From NCBI GenBank assembly GCA_012270965.1, contig JAAXHJ010000067.1:1-64000 (forward strand): a stretch of 64,000 bases of DNA, read 5' to 3'. Below the pieces are notes generated by a model. The model had not been told where the DNA came from and did no database searches. It was given only the letters and a program-made list of their open reading frames with translations. Below are positions 26,987 through 35,597 of the stretch, in pieces (within the stretch, counting starts at the first letter, position 1; each line of letters opens with the position of its first letter). The DNA comes from Candidatus Palauibacter poriticola. GTDB lineage: Bacteria > Gemmatimonadota > Gemmatimonadetes > Palauibacterales > Palauibacteraceae. Both the position numbers and the translations under genes were made by a program.

Positions 26987-28798
26987 CTAATCCCCGAGCA
27001 GGTCGAGGATGGCGGACTTCGAGATCAGCTCCGAGAAGACGTGCGGCTCGCCGCGCGGCCGGTAGAGCACGTAGAAGGGGATGCCGTAGCGGCCGAAGTC
27101 GGCGAGGTAGCGGCTGATCGAGTCGTCGCGCCGCGTCCAGTCGGCCCGCATCGCGATGACGCCGTGCTGCTCGAACGCCCCCGCGATCTCCTCGGTCTCC
27201 AGGAAGAGCGTTTCGTTGACCTTGCAGGTGAAGCACCAGTCCGCCGTCACGTCGACGAACACGTAGGTGCCCGCGGCCGCAAGTTCCTCGGCCCGCGCGC
27301 GATCAAAGGGTTGCCACGCGATCAAGCGGTCCTCCGGCGCGACGCCGATCGTCGAGGGACCCGCTTCGGACCGCCCCCCGGCCACGGTGGAGACGGCCAC
27401 GACGGTCAGCCCCGCCGCGGCGACCCCGGCGAGGCGGCGCGCCGGCCGACCGCGTGCCGACCGGCCGGAGAACCACACCGCGAGGGCCACGGCCAGCAGC
27501 CCGATCTCGAAAAAAGCCACGCGCGGTGCCGACACCAAGCCCGACATGACGAAGAGTAGCCACACGAGCGTCGCCGCGAGCAGGAAGCCCATCACGACGC
27601 GGAAGGTCGCCATCCACGGCCCCGGCCGCGGCAGCACGCGCCCCGCCGCCGGGAACGCCGCCAGGAGCAGGTATGGAGAGGCCATGCCGGTACCGATCGC
27701 CCCGAACATCGCGGCCGTCGTGCCGGAGTCCTGCGTGAGCGCGAAGCCGAGCGCGGTCCCCAGGAAGGGGGCGGAGCAGGGCGTCGCCATCAGCGTGGCG
27801 AAGAAGCCGGTCGCCAAGTGGCCCGCGAGCCCCTCGGATGGACTCGACGAGCCCACCTTCGCAAGCCTCCCCGGGAGATGGATCTCGAACAGCCCCCACA
27901 TGTTGAGCGTGAAAAGAAGGATCACGACCGCGAGCGCCCCGACGAACACCGGCTCCTGGAACTGGATCCCCCAGCCCACCGCCACGCCGGCCGCGCGCGC
28001 CCCGATCGCCGCCCCCGCCAGCAGCAGGAAGGAGAGGATGATGCCGGCCGCCGTGGCCAGCCCCCCCGCCGTGACGGCGCGCCGGCCCCCCTCGGCGCTC
28101 TTCACCAGCCCGAACACCTTCAGCGACAGCACGGGAAGCACGCACGGCATCGCGTTCAGAATCAGCCCGCCCACGAACCCCAGGAGGACGAACCAGAGCA
28201 AGCCCCGTCCGGAGCCCCCGGCCTGAGTGCCCGGGCTGACCGTTGCGGCTGGTGCCGCCGCGAAGAACTCGGGGTTCGCGCCTTCACCTCCGGCGGCGAT
28301 CGTCAGTCCCACCGTCGCCGGCGTCGTCACCGGCGCGAGACACATTTTGTCGTCGCACGCCTGGTAGGTGACGTTCGTCCGAATCGGGTACGTGCCGGCA
28401 GCCGCTCCCGGCGGCGTCGGCAGCGCGGTCCGGATGAAGATCTCGCCCTCGTACACGGAGATGGCGGTGGGCGCAAACTCGAAGCGCTTCATCTCGCCCG
28501 GGGGATAGCGAGGCGTCTCCGGCACCGGCCAGTCGGGCGGCGCCTCGATGTCGATCTCCGTCGCGATCAGGTAGTCGTAGGTCGGCTCGTAGCTGTTCGT
28601 GTGCCAGCCGTCCTCGATCGTGAGGCGCACCGCGAGTTGCGCGGCCTCGCCGGCCAAGTAGGCGGTGCGGTCGAGGGCGACGGCGAGGTCCCCCTTCTCG
28701 AGATCCAGCGCCCCCTGCGGGGGGAGCTGCGCCACCCCCGGGCCCGGGAGGAGGAATCCCGCGACCGCCGCCAGCAGCGCGGCGCGCGCCGGGCACAT
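26987..28798 (-). CDS. dsbD: Thiol:disulfide interchange protein, DsbD family
   Basis: 603-residue membrane reductant conduit that carries electrons from cytoplasmic thioredoxin to the periplasm. Three parts: an exported N-terminal DsbD-alpha-like domain with the cysteine pair in YQACDDKMCLAP; a central eight-helix DsbD/CcdA domain with NAMPCVLPVLSLK and LMATPCSAPFLG, each carrying one transport cysteine; and a C-terminal thioredoxin domain with DWCFTCK (C522, C525). The ATG at 28798 was chosen for GGAGG six bases upstream and a signal peptide ending at GVAQ. The divergent DoxX gene starts 232 bases away. Confidence 0.92.
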   Translation of the reverse strand: MCPARAALLAAVAGFLLPGPGVAQLPPQGALDLEKGDLAVALDRTAYLAGEAAQLAVRLTIEDGWHTNSYEPTYDYLIATEIDIEAPPDWPVPETPRYPPGEMKRFEFAPTAISVYEGEIFIRTALPTPPGAAAGTYPIRTNVTYQACDDKMCLAPVTTPATVGLTIAAGGEGANPEFFAAAPAATVSPGTQAGGSGRGLLWFVLLGFVGGLILNAMPCVLPVLSLKVFGLVKSAEGGRRAVTAGGLATAAGIILSFLLLAGAAIGARAAGVAVGWGIQFQEPVFVGALAVVILLFTLNMWGLFEIHLPGRLAKVGSSSPSEGLAGHLATGFFATLMATPCSAPFLGTALGFALTQDSGTTAAMFGAIGTGMASPYLLLAAFPAAGRVLPRPGPWMATFRVVMGFLLAATLVWLLFVMSGLVSAPRVAFFEIGLLAVALAVWFSGRSARGRPARRLAGVAAAGLTVVAVSTVAGGRSEAGPSTIGVAPEDRLIAWQPFDRARAEELAAAGTYVFVDVTADWCFTCKVNETLFLETEEIAGAFEQHGVIAMRADWTRRDDSISRYLADFGRYGIPFYVLYRPRGEPHVFSELISKSAILDLLGD

Positions 28799-29030
28799 TC
28801 CGCCTCCGTATGTTCTGCCTCTCGAACCGACCGCCATTCGTCCCGATCCCCTGAACTCGCGCTTCCGGACCACCCGGCGAAAAAACTTCCGACAAACCCG
28901 GCAGCAAATTAGCCTTCCGGCCCCCGCGTCAAAACACCCGCCCCGCCCATCGCGATTGACGCCAGCGAATGCGGCGGACCACTCTTGAAGGAAGGAGAAG
29001 CGTCCCGCGACACCGGAACCGGAGGCCGAC

Positions 29031-29438
29031 ATGAAGCGCTGGGGTCTGCTGCTGCTGAGAGTGAGCACGGGGTGGCTGCTGGTGATGTGGGGGATCGACA
29101 AGTTCGTGAACGTGGAGCACGGCCAGCGCGTGGCCGAGAGCTTCTATCTCGGGATCGGTTCGCAGGCGGTCGTCCAGAACGTGTTCGGCGGTCTGGAGAT
29201 CCTCCTCGGCCTGCTCGTGGTGTTGGGCCTGTGGAGGAAGCGGGCGTACCCGGTGGCGTTCGCCGTCCTCTTCATCACGGCCCTCGCCGTGTGGAAGTCG
29301 ATCCTCGATCCGTGGGGCTGGGTCCTCGACGGATCGCAGGTCCTCTTCTATCCCTCGATCATCATTTTGGCCGGGGCCATGGTCCTCTGGGGCACGATGG
29401 ACGAGGACGAGCTGACGCTCGACGCCCGCATGGGCTGA
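29031..29438 (+). CDS. DoxX-like small membrane protein
   Basis: 135 residues with four hydrophobic helices and the DoxX start (LLLRVSTGWLLVMWGIDKFVN). The family is linked to quinone or thiol redox systems and sulfur compounds, but the activity here is unknown. A plausible ribosome site (CCGGAGGCCGAC) precedes the ATG. It is divergent from dsbD, which makes a redox connection reasonable though unproven. Confidence 0.82.
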   Translation: MKRWGLLLLRVSTGWLLVMWGIDKFVNVEHGQRVAESFYLGIGSQAVVQNVFGGLEILLGLLVVLGLWRKRAYPVAFAVLFITALAVWKSILDPWGWVLDGSQVLFYPSIIILAGAMVLWGTMDEDELTLDARMG

Positions 29439-29563
29439 GATCGGTCGAGGGTCGGCTGAAGCTCGATCGGGGGGTCGGCTGGAGGTCCGTCGAGGAGTCG
29501 GCCCGCGCACGGGCACCGGCATGATCCCCGTTGCTGAAGGGTCGGTCGAAGGTAAGCCGAGGG

Positions 29564-31099
29564 TTAGCCGTGCTCCGGCTCGGGCCGCCGGACCCGTCCG
29601 AGGCGCCACACTCCCACGCCGACCAAGATGGCCACGAGCGGCAGGCCGGCCGTTCCCGTGAGGACGATGAGAGAGGCCATCGCGAACGCGCCGCCGGCGG
29701 CGATGAACCCCGTGAGGAGCCAGCCGCCCAGCACGACGAGGATGCCCGTCACGCGCTGGCCGGCGTCCGTCGCGCTCCACGTCCGGTCGCCCAGTGAGGC
29801 ACCCATCGCGGCCATGAAGGTGATGTAGGTCGTCGACAGAGGCAGCCGGTTGGCCGTGCCGATGGAGATGAGCAACGCAGCGACCGTAAGATTCACGCTC
29901 GCGCGCAGCAAGTCGTAGGGAGGATCCGAGGGATCGAGCGGTGGCGGTGCCGTGCGGCCCTCGACCCGCGCCCGGACGCCGCTCGGCGTCAGACGCCGCG
30001 CCACGCGCAGGCCGGCGTGGCCCATCGTCGCGACGGCCGATCCGAGCAGGCTTGTCCGAAAGCGCTGCCGCGTGTGGGCTTGCGCGGCAAGCCGGATCTC
30101 CGTGTCCGTCACGCTCCGGGCCTTGCGGGACCGGATGAGCGCGGCGGTCATGATGACACCGGCCAGCAGCAGCGCCCACGGCGGCGTCGCGACCCGGCCG
30201 GAAAGGTCGATGCCGTCAACGAGCACCGCTTGGAAGGCGGCGACGGAGGGGCCGATGAAATTGACGAGGTCGTTCCCGGCGAAGGCCATGGACAGCGCCC
30301 CCGTTCCCGTGAGCACGATGGCCGCGATCACCTTCGTGGGACGGCGTCTGAACACGACTGCGAGCCCGCCGGACAATACGAAGACGCCCGCGAGGATCAG
30401 GCCGATCCGGTCGCGAAGCACCGACATCGTCTCCTCGCCGAGGAGCGCCGCGCCCTGGAGACCCTTGTACACCACGAAATACGTCATCGCCGCGAACGAG
30501 GCGCCGGTCCAGAGCCAGCCCCAGCGCCGAAAGCTCGTTTCGAGGTCGAATCCGTACAGGACTCGCACGAGGAACATCACGACGGCCGCACTCAGAAACG
30601 CGGTGATCACGGAGAGGAAGATGGCCGAGTAGATGCCGAGTACGGGTCCGGTGTTGATCACGTCCAGCGCGCCGCCCAGACCCCCCGCGCCCGTCCAGAA
30701 GGCGACCGCGATCGAGGCGCCCACGAGTTCCGACACGATCGACACGGTCGTGCTGGTCGGAAGCCCGAAGGTGTTGAAGAGGTCCAAGAGAAGGACGTCC
30801 GCCGCCATGACCCCGAGGTAGAGCGCGAGAATCGAGGTCAGGATCACCGTCCCCTGATCGTTGACGAAGAAGCTGGGGTCGAACACGCCCCGGCGGGCCA
30901 CTTCCATGAGTCCGCTCGACGTGAAGGCGCCGAGGAGGATCCCGACCGTGGCGATGGTCATGATCACGCGCCGCCGGGCCACGCGAGACCCGAACGCCGA
31001 GTTGAGGAAGTTCACCGCATCGTTCGCGACCCCGACCCAGAGATCGAAGGTGGCAAGCCCGAGGATCAGAAGGAGGGCGGTGGTTTCGAATAAACTCAT
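29564..31099 (-). CDS. PiT family inorganic phosphate transporter
   Basis: 511-residue integral membrane phosphate permease with both PiT signatures: GVANDAVNFLNSAFGSRVA in the first half and FAGNDLVNFIGPSVAA in the second. About ten to twelve helices and a central soluble loop (residues ~325-400) are visible. The FDLWVGVANDAVNF start resembles PiT forms that move phosphate with cations. The ATG at 31099 gives the usual short N-terminus. The 5' region is bounded by a perfect 13-bp inverted repeat (31121-31133 and 31257-31269). CYTH-CHAD, a polyphosphate-linked protein, lies 1.6 kb away. Confidence 0.9.
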   Translation of the reverse strand: MSLFETTALLLILGLATFDLWVGVANDAVNFLNSAFGSRVARRRVIMTIATVGILLGAFTSSGLMEVARRGVFDPSFFVNDQGTVILTSILALYLGVMAADVLLLDLFNTFGLPTSTTVSIVSELVGASIAVAFWTGAGGLGGALDVINTGPVLGIYSAIFLSVITAFLSAAVVMFLVRVLYGFDLETSFRRWGWLWTGASFAAMTYFVVYKGLQGAALLGEETMSVLRDRIGLILAGVFVLSGGLAVVFRRRPTKVIAAIVLTGTGALSMAFAGNDLVNFIGPSVAAFQAVLVDGIDLSGRVATPPWALLLAGVIMTAALIRSRKARSVTDTEIRLAAQAHTRQRFRTSLLGSAVATMGHAGLRVARRLTPSGVRARVEGRTAPPPLDPSDPPYDLLRASVNLTVAALLISIGTANRLPLSTTYITFMAAMGASLGDRTWSATDAGQRVTGILVVLGGWLLTGFIAAGGAFAMASLIVLTGTAGLPLVAILVGVGVWRLGRVRRPEPEHG

Positions 31100-31120
31100 C
31101 GATGTCGAGGTCCTGTCGGC

Positions 31121-31269
31121 GCTGACGTAACAGGGGATCAACGCCTGGCTGGGGCTGGTCTGGATCCGAAACGCCACCATGGCGACGTCACGCGGGCGGC
31201 ACCTCTCAGCGCCAACCCTAGGGCCTTTCGGCGGGCGGGCAAGCGCCGTGACCAGACTGTTACGTCAGC
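31121..31269. repeat. 13-bp perfect inverted repeat bounding the phosphate transporter control region
   Basis: GCTGACGTAACAG (31121-31133) and CTGTTACGTCAGC (31257-31269) are exact inverted copies 123 bases apart. The left arm lies 21 bases upstream of the transporter ATG, and the right arm spans the stop codon of the small gene at 31265-31519. It could be paired regulator sites or the ends of an invertible segment. Confidence 0.65.
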
Positions 31270-31519
31270 GGCCCTCGGCCTCGCCTTCACTCAGGCGATC
31301 CGCCGGCTCCGGCGGCTCCCCGCCGCTTCGCTTCAGAAGCCATCGCGCCGTCTGGATGTGGGCTTCCCCCGACCGCTCGCCCAAATACTCGGCCGTTCGC
31401 ATGGCCGCGATCTTCTCCGCCGCAGCGGCGGCCATCCCTTGAAGAGACTCCTGCGGCGCAGCGACCATGCGCTGCGTGGGAGCCCGGAATATACTCTCGT
31501 ATTCGACCACGAGCGTCAT
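31265..31519 (-). CDS. Small hypothetical protein (84 aa)
   Basis: 84 residues, MTLVVEYESIFRAPTQRMV..., with an alanine-rich helix (GMAAAAAEKIAAMRTAEYLGE) and a charged C-terminus. High G/C at third codon positions supports real coding. No family recognised. It is divergent from the aminotransferase at 31560, sharing a 40-base gap, and lies upstream of the phosphate transporter in the same direction. The start is uncertain because no strong ribosome site is visible. Confidence 0.5.
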   Translation of the reverse strand: MTLVVEYESIFRAPTQRMVAAPQESLQGMAAAAAEKIAAMRTAEYLGERSGEAHIQTARWLLKRSGGEPPEPADRLSEGEAEGR

Positions 31520-31559
31520 CCCGGTACGATGAACTTGACGGACGATGAAGGAGGAGCGG

Positions 31560-32681
31560 ATGCGGGTTCCCCCATTCCTGATGGAGCGGTGGCAGTCGAC
31601 GTTCGAACACCGCGTGGATTACAACATATCCGAGAGCGGCGTGCATCCGCTCACCCTCTCGGAACTCCTGGACCTCATCGGCTTGGATCCGGCGGACGTT
31701 CACCTGGAGTACGGCCAGAGCGACGGTTCCGATCCGCTCAAGGCCGTGATCGCGGATCTGTACGCGGGGGCGGTTCCCAAGAACATCATTGCCACGACGG
31801 GCGGGGCCGAGGCGAACTACGTGGTCCTCTGGCGCCTCGTCTCCGCGGGAGATCGCGTGGTGGCGCTGGAGCCGACCTACGGCCAGACGCCGGGACTCGC
31901 GCGCGGGTTCGGCGCGGATGTCGTCTCGTGGCCGTTGAGGGAGGATCTCGGCTGGCAGCCCGAGCCGGGAAGCGCAGCCGACATCATCACGCCTGGGACG
32001 CGTCTCGTCATCGTCACCAACCCCAACAATCCGACGGGATCCGTCCTCACCGGCACCGCGATGGATGAGATCGTCGAGGCGGCGGAGGCGGCCGGGGCTT
32101 GGATTCTGGCGGACGAGGTCTATATCGGGGCGGAGGTCGAGGGTCCGGAGACGCCGAGCTTCTGGGGCCGCTACGACCGGGTGATCGTGACGGGCTCGCT
32201 TTCGAAGGCCTACGCGCTTCCGGGGCTCCGGCTCGGCTGGATCACCGCGCCGGCCCACATGCACGAAGAGTTGTGGAGCCGGAAGGACTACACGACGATC
32301 ACGCCGGCCACGCTCTCGGACATCGCGGCGCGCCGCGTCCTGAGCGCCGATGTGCGCCCCCGCGTCCTCGAGAGGACCCGCGCCATCATCCGCGCCAACC
32401 TCTCCCGCGTCACCCGCTGGCTCGACGACCGCGCGGACCTGTTTTCGTACTGGGCGCCGGATGCCGGCGCGATCTGCTACGTGCGCTACGGTCTCGACAT
32501 CAACTCGACCGAACTGGCGGAGCGACTGCGGGCCGAGAAGGGCGTCCTCCTCGTGCCGGGAGACCATTTTGGCATGGATCGATACCTGCGGATCGGCTTC
32601 GGAAACCCGGCCGCGGAACTCGACGAGGCGCTCGACCGGGTGGCGGCCCTTCTCGAGGAGGCCTGCGTCGCCGTGGCGTGA
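31560..32681 (+). CDS. PLP-dependent aminotransferase, class I/II
   Basis: 373-residue fold type I aminotransferase. Visible marks: TTGGAEANYVVLW (phosphate-side glycines), VTNPNNPTGSVL (Asn contact), ILADEVYIG (Asp to pyridine N), SLSKAYALPGLRLGW (Schiff-base lysine) and LRIGFGNP (carboxylate-binding Arg). The substrate is not clear; the form is close to aspartate/aromatic or capreomycidine-synthase-like enzymes. The ATG at 31560 has GGAGGAG just upstream, better than the ATG at 31545. The next gene follows after 10 bases. Confidence 0.88.
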   Translation: MRVPPFLMERWQSTFEHRVDYNISESGVHPLTLSELLDLIGLDPADVHLEYGQSDGSDPLKAVIADLYAGAVPKNIIATTGGAEANYVVLWRLVSAGDRVVALEPTYGQTPGLARGFGADVVSWPLREDLGWQPEPGSAADIITPGTRLVIVTNPNNPTGSVLTGTAMDEIVEAAEAAGAWILADEVYIGAEVEGPETPSFWGRYDRVIVTGSLSKAYALPGLRLGWITAPAHMHEELWSRKDYTTITPATLSDIAARRVLSADVRPRVLERTRAIIRANLSRVTRWLDDRADLFSYWAPDAGAICYVRYGLDINSTELAERLRAEKGVLLVPGDHFGMDRYLRIGFGNPAAELDEALDRVAALLEEACVAVA

Positions 32682-32691
32682 GGGTCGTACG

Positions 32692-34206
32692 GTGTCCGCG
32701 ACGGTCGAGGTTGAGGTCAAGCTGACGGGAAGCCCCGGGGAGTTGTCCTCGGCTTTCGACGACTTGGGCGGGACGCGGCCGGTTCGTCGGCGACTCCTGA
32801 CGGTCTACTACGACACCCCGGAGGGCCACCTCCGGCGCCGCGGTTGCGCCATCAGAATCCGGGGTCGGCGCGGCTCCCGGGAACTGACCCTGAAGAGGGA
32901 CGAGGGGGATGGGCTGACCCGCGGCGAATGGACTTCAACCCTGCCGCCCGCGACCCGGGACGATGGAGTGCCGAGGCTCGAGGGGGCGCCGAAGCTCGAT
33001 CAACTCCCTCCCGAGGCCCCCGTCGACGATCTCGGGATCGCGGAGGCCGATGCGCTGAACCCCACCTTCCTCACGGACATCGAGCGCACGAAGAAGGAGA
33101 TCCGGACAGGCGACGCCTTGGTCGAGGTGTCGCTGGACGCGGGACGGATCTTGGCCGGAGAACGTAAGGCGCGGGTAGCCGAACTGGAGTTGGAGCTGCT
33201 GAGCGGACCGGTGGGAGACATGCTGGCGGGTGCGCGCGCGCTCCTAAAGAAGCGTCGCCTCGCGGTCGGGACGCGCTCCAAGGCGGCGAGAGGCACCGAC
33301 CTGCTGCTCGGCACCTCGCCGCCCGCGGTCCGGGCGACCCGAGTGAAACTCGATGCGGGGGATTCGATCGACGGTGCGCTCGCGAAGGTCGTCCGCGCGA
33401 CGTCCAGCCAGGTGACCGGGAATCTCGCTCCGGTTCTGGAGGCCGGCGATCCCGAAGGCATCCATCAACTGCGGGTCTCCCTGCGGCGGCTGCGCTCGGC
33501 GCTGCTCTTCCTCAAGCCCCATCTCGGATCTCGCGCCGGCGCTCTGAACCGCGAGGCCCGGCGAGCGCTCAAGCGGTTGGGGCCGGCGCGCGACCTCGAT
33601 GTCTTTCTGCTCGAGACGCTGCCTCCCGTGATCTACGCGAACCCGGGAGCCTCCTCGTTGCTGCGGCTTCGCGACGCCGCTCGGGAACGGCGGGACGCGG
33701 CCCGTGCATCGGCCCGAAGGTTGATCTTGGGCCGGCGGTTCAACCGGTTCGTCCTCGATCTGCTGTGGGTGGCGGAGGGCGGCGGACTCGTCGCGCGGGA
33801 CGCCGGCGAGCCCCTCTCCACGACTGCGGAACGCAGGCTGAACGGGAGATACCGGAGCCTCATAAAGGTAGGGAGCGGCTTCGCTCACCTGAGCGAGCCG
33901 GAGCGCCACCGGGTCCGCATCGCCGTCAAGAAGCTCCGCTACGTCTGCGATTACTCGCGGAGCCTCTTCCCGGGGCCGGCGGTACGCGTCTATCTGGCCT
34001 GCCTCTCGACCCTGCAGGACGATCTCGGCCGCCTCAGCGACGCGTCCGTCGCCCGCGGGATCTCGCGAGAGCTGGCCGCGACCGATCCGTCCGCGGTCGA
34101 GGGAGCGTCGCGGGTCGGCGACTGGTACGATCGGTGGGCCCACGCGGCCGAGCCCGGATTGATCGAATCGTGGCGGAGCTTCGTCGCGGCGAAACCGTTC
34201 TGGTAG
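32692..34206 (+). CDS. CYTH-CHAD domain protein (polyphosphate/triphosphate-related)
   Basis: 504 residues. The N-terminal CYTH domain begins with the defining EVEVKL (ExExK) and continues YYDTPEGHLRRRGCAIRIRG and ELTLKR, the basic and acidic residues of the triphosphate tunnel. From ~230 on is a CHAD domain of helical bundles with conserved histidines (GIHQLRVSLRRLRSAL, RDLDVFLLE, HRVRIAVKKLRYVCDY). CHAD domains bind polyphosphate; CYTH-CHAD proteins hydrolyse inorganic triphosphate or act on polyphosphate granules. The GTG start follows GAGGG. The phosphate transporter nearby supports a phosphate role. Confidence 0.88.
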   Translation: MSATVEVEVKLTGSPGELSSAFDDLGGTRPVRRRLLTVYYDTPEGHLRRRGCAIRIRGRRGSRELTLKRDEGDGLTRGEWTSTLPPATRDDGVPRLEGAPKLDQLPPEAPVDDLGIAEADALNPTFLTDIERTKKEIRTGDALVEVSLDAGRILAGERKARVAELELELLSGPVGDMLAGARALLKKRRLAVGTRSKAARGTDLLLGTSPPAVRATRVKLDAGDSIDGALAKVVRATSSQVTGNLAPVLEAGDPEGIHQLRVSLRRLRSALLFLKPHLGSRAGALNREARRALKRLGPARDLDVFLLETLPPVIYANPGASSLLRLRDAARERRDAARASARRLILGRRFNRFVLDLLWVAEGGGLVARDAGEPLSTTAERRLNGRYRSLIKVGSGFAHLSEPERHRVRIAVKKLRYVCDYSRSLFPGPAVRVYLACLSTLQDDLGRLSDASVARGISRELAATDPSAVEGASRVGDWYDRWAHAAEPGLIESWRSFVAAKPFW

Positions 34207-34217
34207 CCTTTCCCCGG

Positions 34218-34280
34218 CAGGCCGTGACGGAACCCCGCGTCAGCGCCACTCGAACGCAGCGGGATTCCCGCTGCGGCCCG
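34218..34280. repeat. Dispersed palindromic repeat, copy C (reverse orientation)
   Basis: Begins CAGGCCGTGACGGAACCCCG, 19 of 20 identical to the reverse of copy D. The core CGCCACTCGAACGCAGCGGG is the reverse of the copy B core, and the right end TTCCCGCTGCGGCC imperfectly mirrors the left end. It fills the gap between two convergent genes and may also end their transcripts. Confidence 0.75.
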
Positions 34281-34286
34281 CTCCCC

Positions 34287-35597
34287 TCACGAGGCCATGC
34301 GCGGCCCCAGCGAACGGCGATGGTTCCGGACGCCGCGCGCGAAGAGGAGCAGGGTGAACAGGAGCGCGGCCCCGCCGATCAGGAGCCGCACCGGATTGTC
34401 CGAAACTCGGTTTCCGGGATTGTCGAGCAGGGCGTCGAAGAGGGTGGGCGGATCGTACAGGATCCCGCCCTTGCCCACGCGGGAAACCGTCTGCGTAAGC
34501 GAAACGTCCAGCCGCGGGTCGCTCTCGAGAATGAGGAAATCCCCCAGCTTGCCCGGCTCCAGCGTGCCCCGCGAATCTTCGAGCCCCAAGTGGTGGGCCG
34601 CTTCGCGGGTGGCGGCGTAGAGGGCGTCCTCCGCCGTCAACCCGGCCGCGACGAGGGCGTCCATCTCCTCGTGCAGCGCCAGCCCGGGAGCGAGCGCGCC
34701 GTTCGTGGCGGTGGAGACGGATCCTCCGGCGGCGTGGAACTCCCGCACGAACTCGCGGAGCACCTCCAGCGCCGCGCTCAACTGGTCCGCCTCGGCGGGC
34801 GTTCGGTCGGGAAGGAGCCGGTCCTGAATGCGGGCCGTGACCATCGCGTACTCGACGAGGCGGTTCATCCCGTGCGGCAGTCTGTAGGGCTCCGCCCAAC
34901 GCTCCTGCTCTAGGAGGCGCGGCGCGAACGCGACGCCCCGAGCCCCCATCGCACGGGCGGAGTCTAGCAGCGCCTCGCGGTCGGCGAGCGTGGCTCGCGA
35001 TCGCGCACGGAACTGAACGTCTCGCGTCTCGCGGCCGAGCGGCCCGCTCAGGTCGAGTGGCCCGCTCGCGTCGGGTGGCCCGCTCGCGTCGGGTGACCCG
35101 CCTGCGCCGGGTGGGATGGTGGCGGCGAGCGCCTGGCCGAAGAGCCCGAGCGGGTACGGCGGCTCCTCGACGGGGGTCGCCGGCCGCGGGGCGGGAATCC
35201 GCGCGTCATCGCTGCCCGTCGGCGGCAGCGGCTCCCCCTCGGGCCCCTCCGGGATCTCCGGGACGGCCGCCGTCGTGACGCCGAGCAGAAAGGCCAGGTA
35301 GGCGACCTGCTCGTTGCTCGGCACCTCCGCGGCCTCCCTCACATCGATCAGCCCCGGGACCACCCAGAAGCCATCGGCGTCGAGCACCTCCACGCCCGTC
35401 GGCGCGGGGCAGTCGGCCCGCCCCCCCACGCACGTCACGAGGCCGTCGGCCACGACGAGGCGCCCGCTCGACCACACGGCCCCCGTGCCGTCGATGATGT
35501 TCCCGTTGTCGACCACGATCGACCCGGGCCCGCCGCATGCCGCGAGGCCGGCCAGAAGAGCCGCCACCGCCGCCGGATAGCGTTTCGTTTCCGTCAT
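34287..35597 (-). CDS. Amidohydrolase-like lipoprotein lacking metal ligands, with C-terminal TM helix
   Basis: 436 residues. Lipobox-like start (LAGLAACGG), then an amidohydrolase composite domain (VVDNGNIIDGTGAVWSSGRLVVADGLV, GFWVVPGLIDVREAAEV). In active members PGLID is followed by HxH; here it is VRE, so the metal centre is missing. Residues ~150-185 are Pro/Gly/Ser rich with PDASGP repeats. The C-terminal amidohydrolase block ALYAATREAAHHLGLEDSRGTLEPGKLGDFLILE is well kept. It ends with one membrane helix (RLLIGGAALLFTLLLFARG) and a basic tail. The ATG overlaps the upstream phosphatase stop by four bases. Probably not a hydrolase. Confidence 0.72.
   Translation of the reverse strand: MTETKRYPAAVAALLAGLAACGGPGSIVVDNGNIIDGTGAVWSSGRLVVADGLVTCVGGRADCPAPTGVEVLDADGFWVVPGLIDVREAAEVPSNEQVAYLAFLLGVTTAAVPEIPEGPEGEPLPPTGSDDARIPAPRPATPVEEPPYPLGLFGQALAATIPPGAGGSPDASGPPDASGPLDLSGPLGRETRDVQFRARSRATLADREALLDSARAMGARGVAFAPRLLEQERWAEPYRLPHGMNRLVEYAMVTARIQDRLLPDRTPAEADQLSAALEVLREFVREFHAAGGSVSTATNGALAPGLALHEEMDALVAAGLTAEDALYAATREAAHHLGLEDSRGTLEPGKLGDFLILESDPRLDVSLTQTVSRVGKGGILYDPPTLFDALLDNPGNRVSDNPVRLLIGGAALLFTLLLFARGVRNHRRSLGPRMAS
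35041..35115. repeat. 15-bp tandem repeats inside the amidohydrolase-like gene
   Basis: About five imperfect units of GGCCCGCTCGCGTCG, all in frame, encode SGPLD, SGPPDA and GSPDA on the minus strand. The array is in the low-complexity linker, where length change would be tolerated. Confidence 0.65.
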
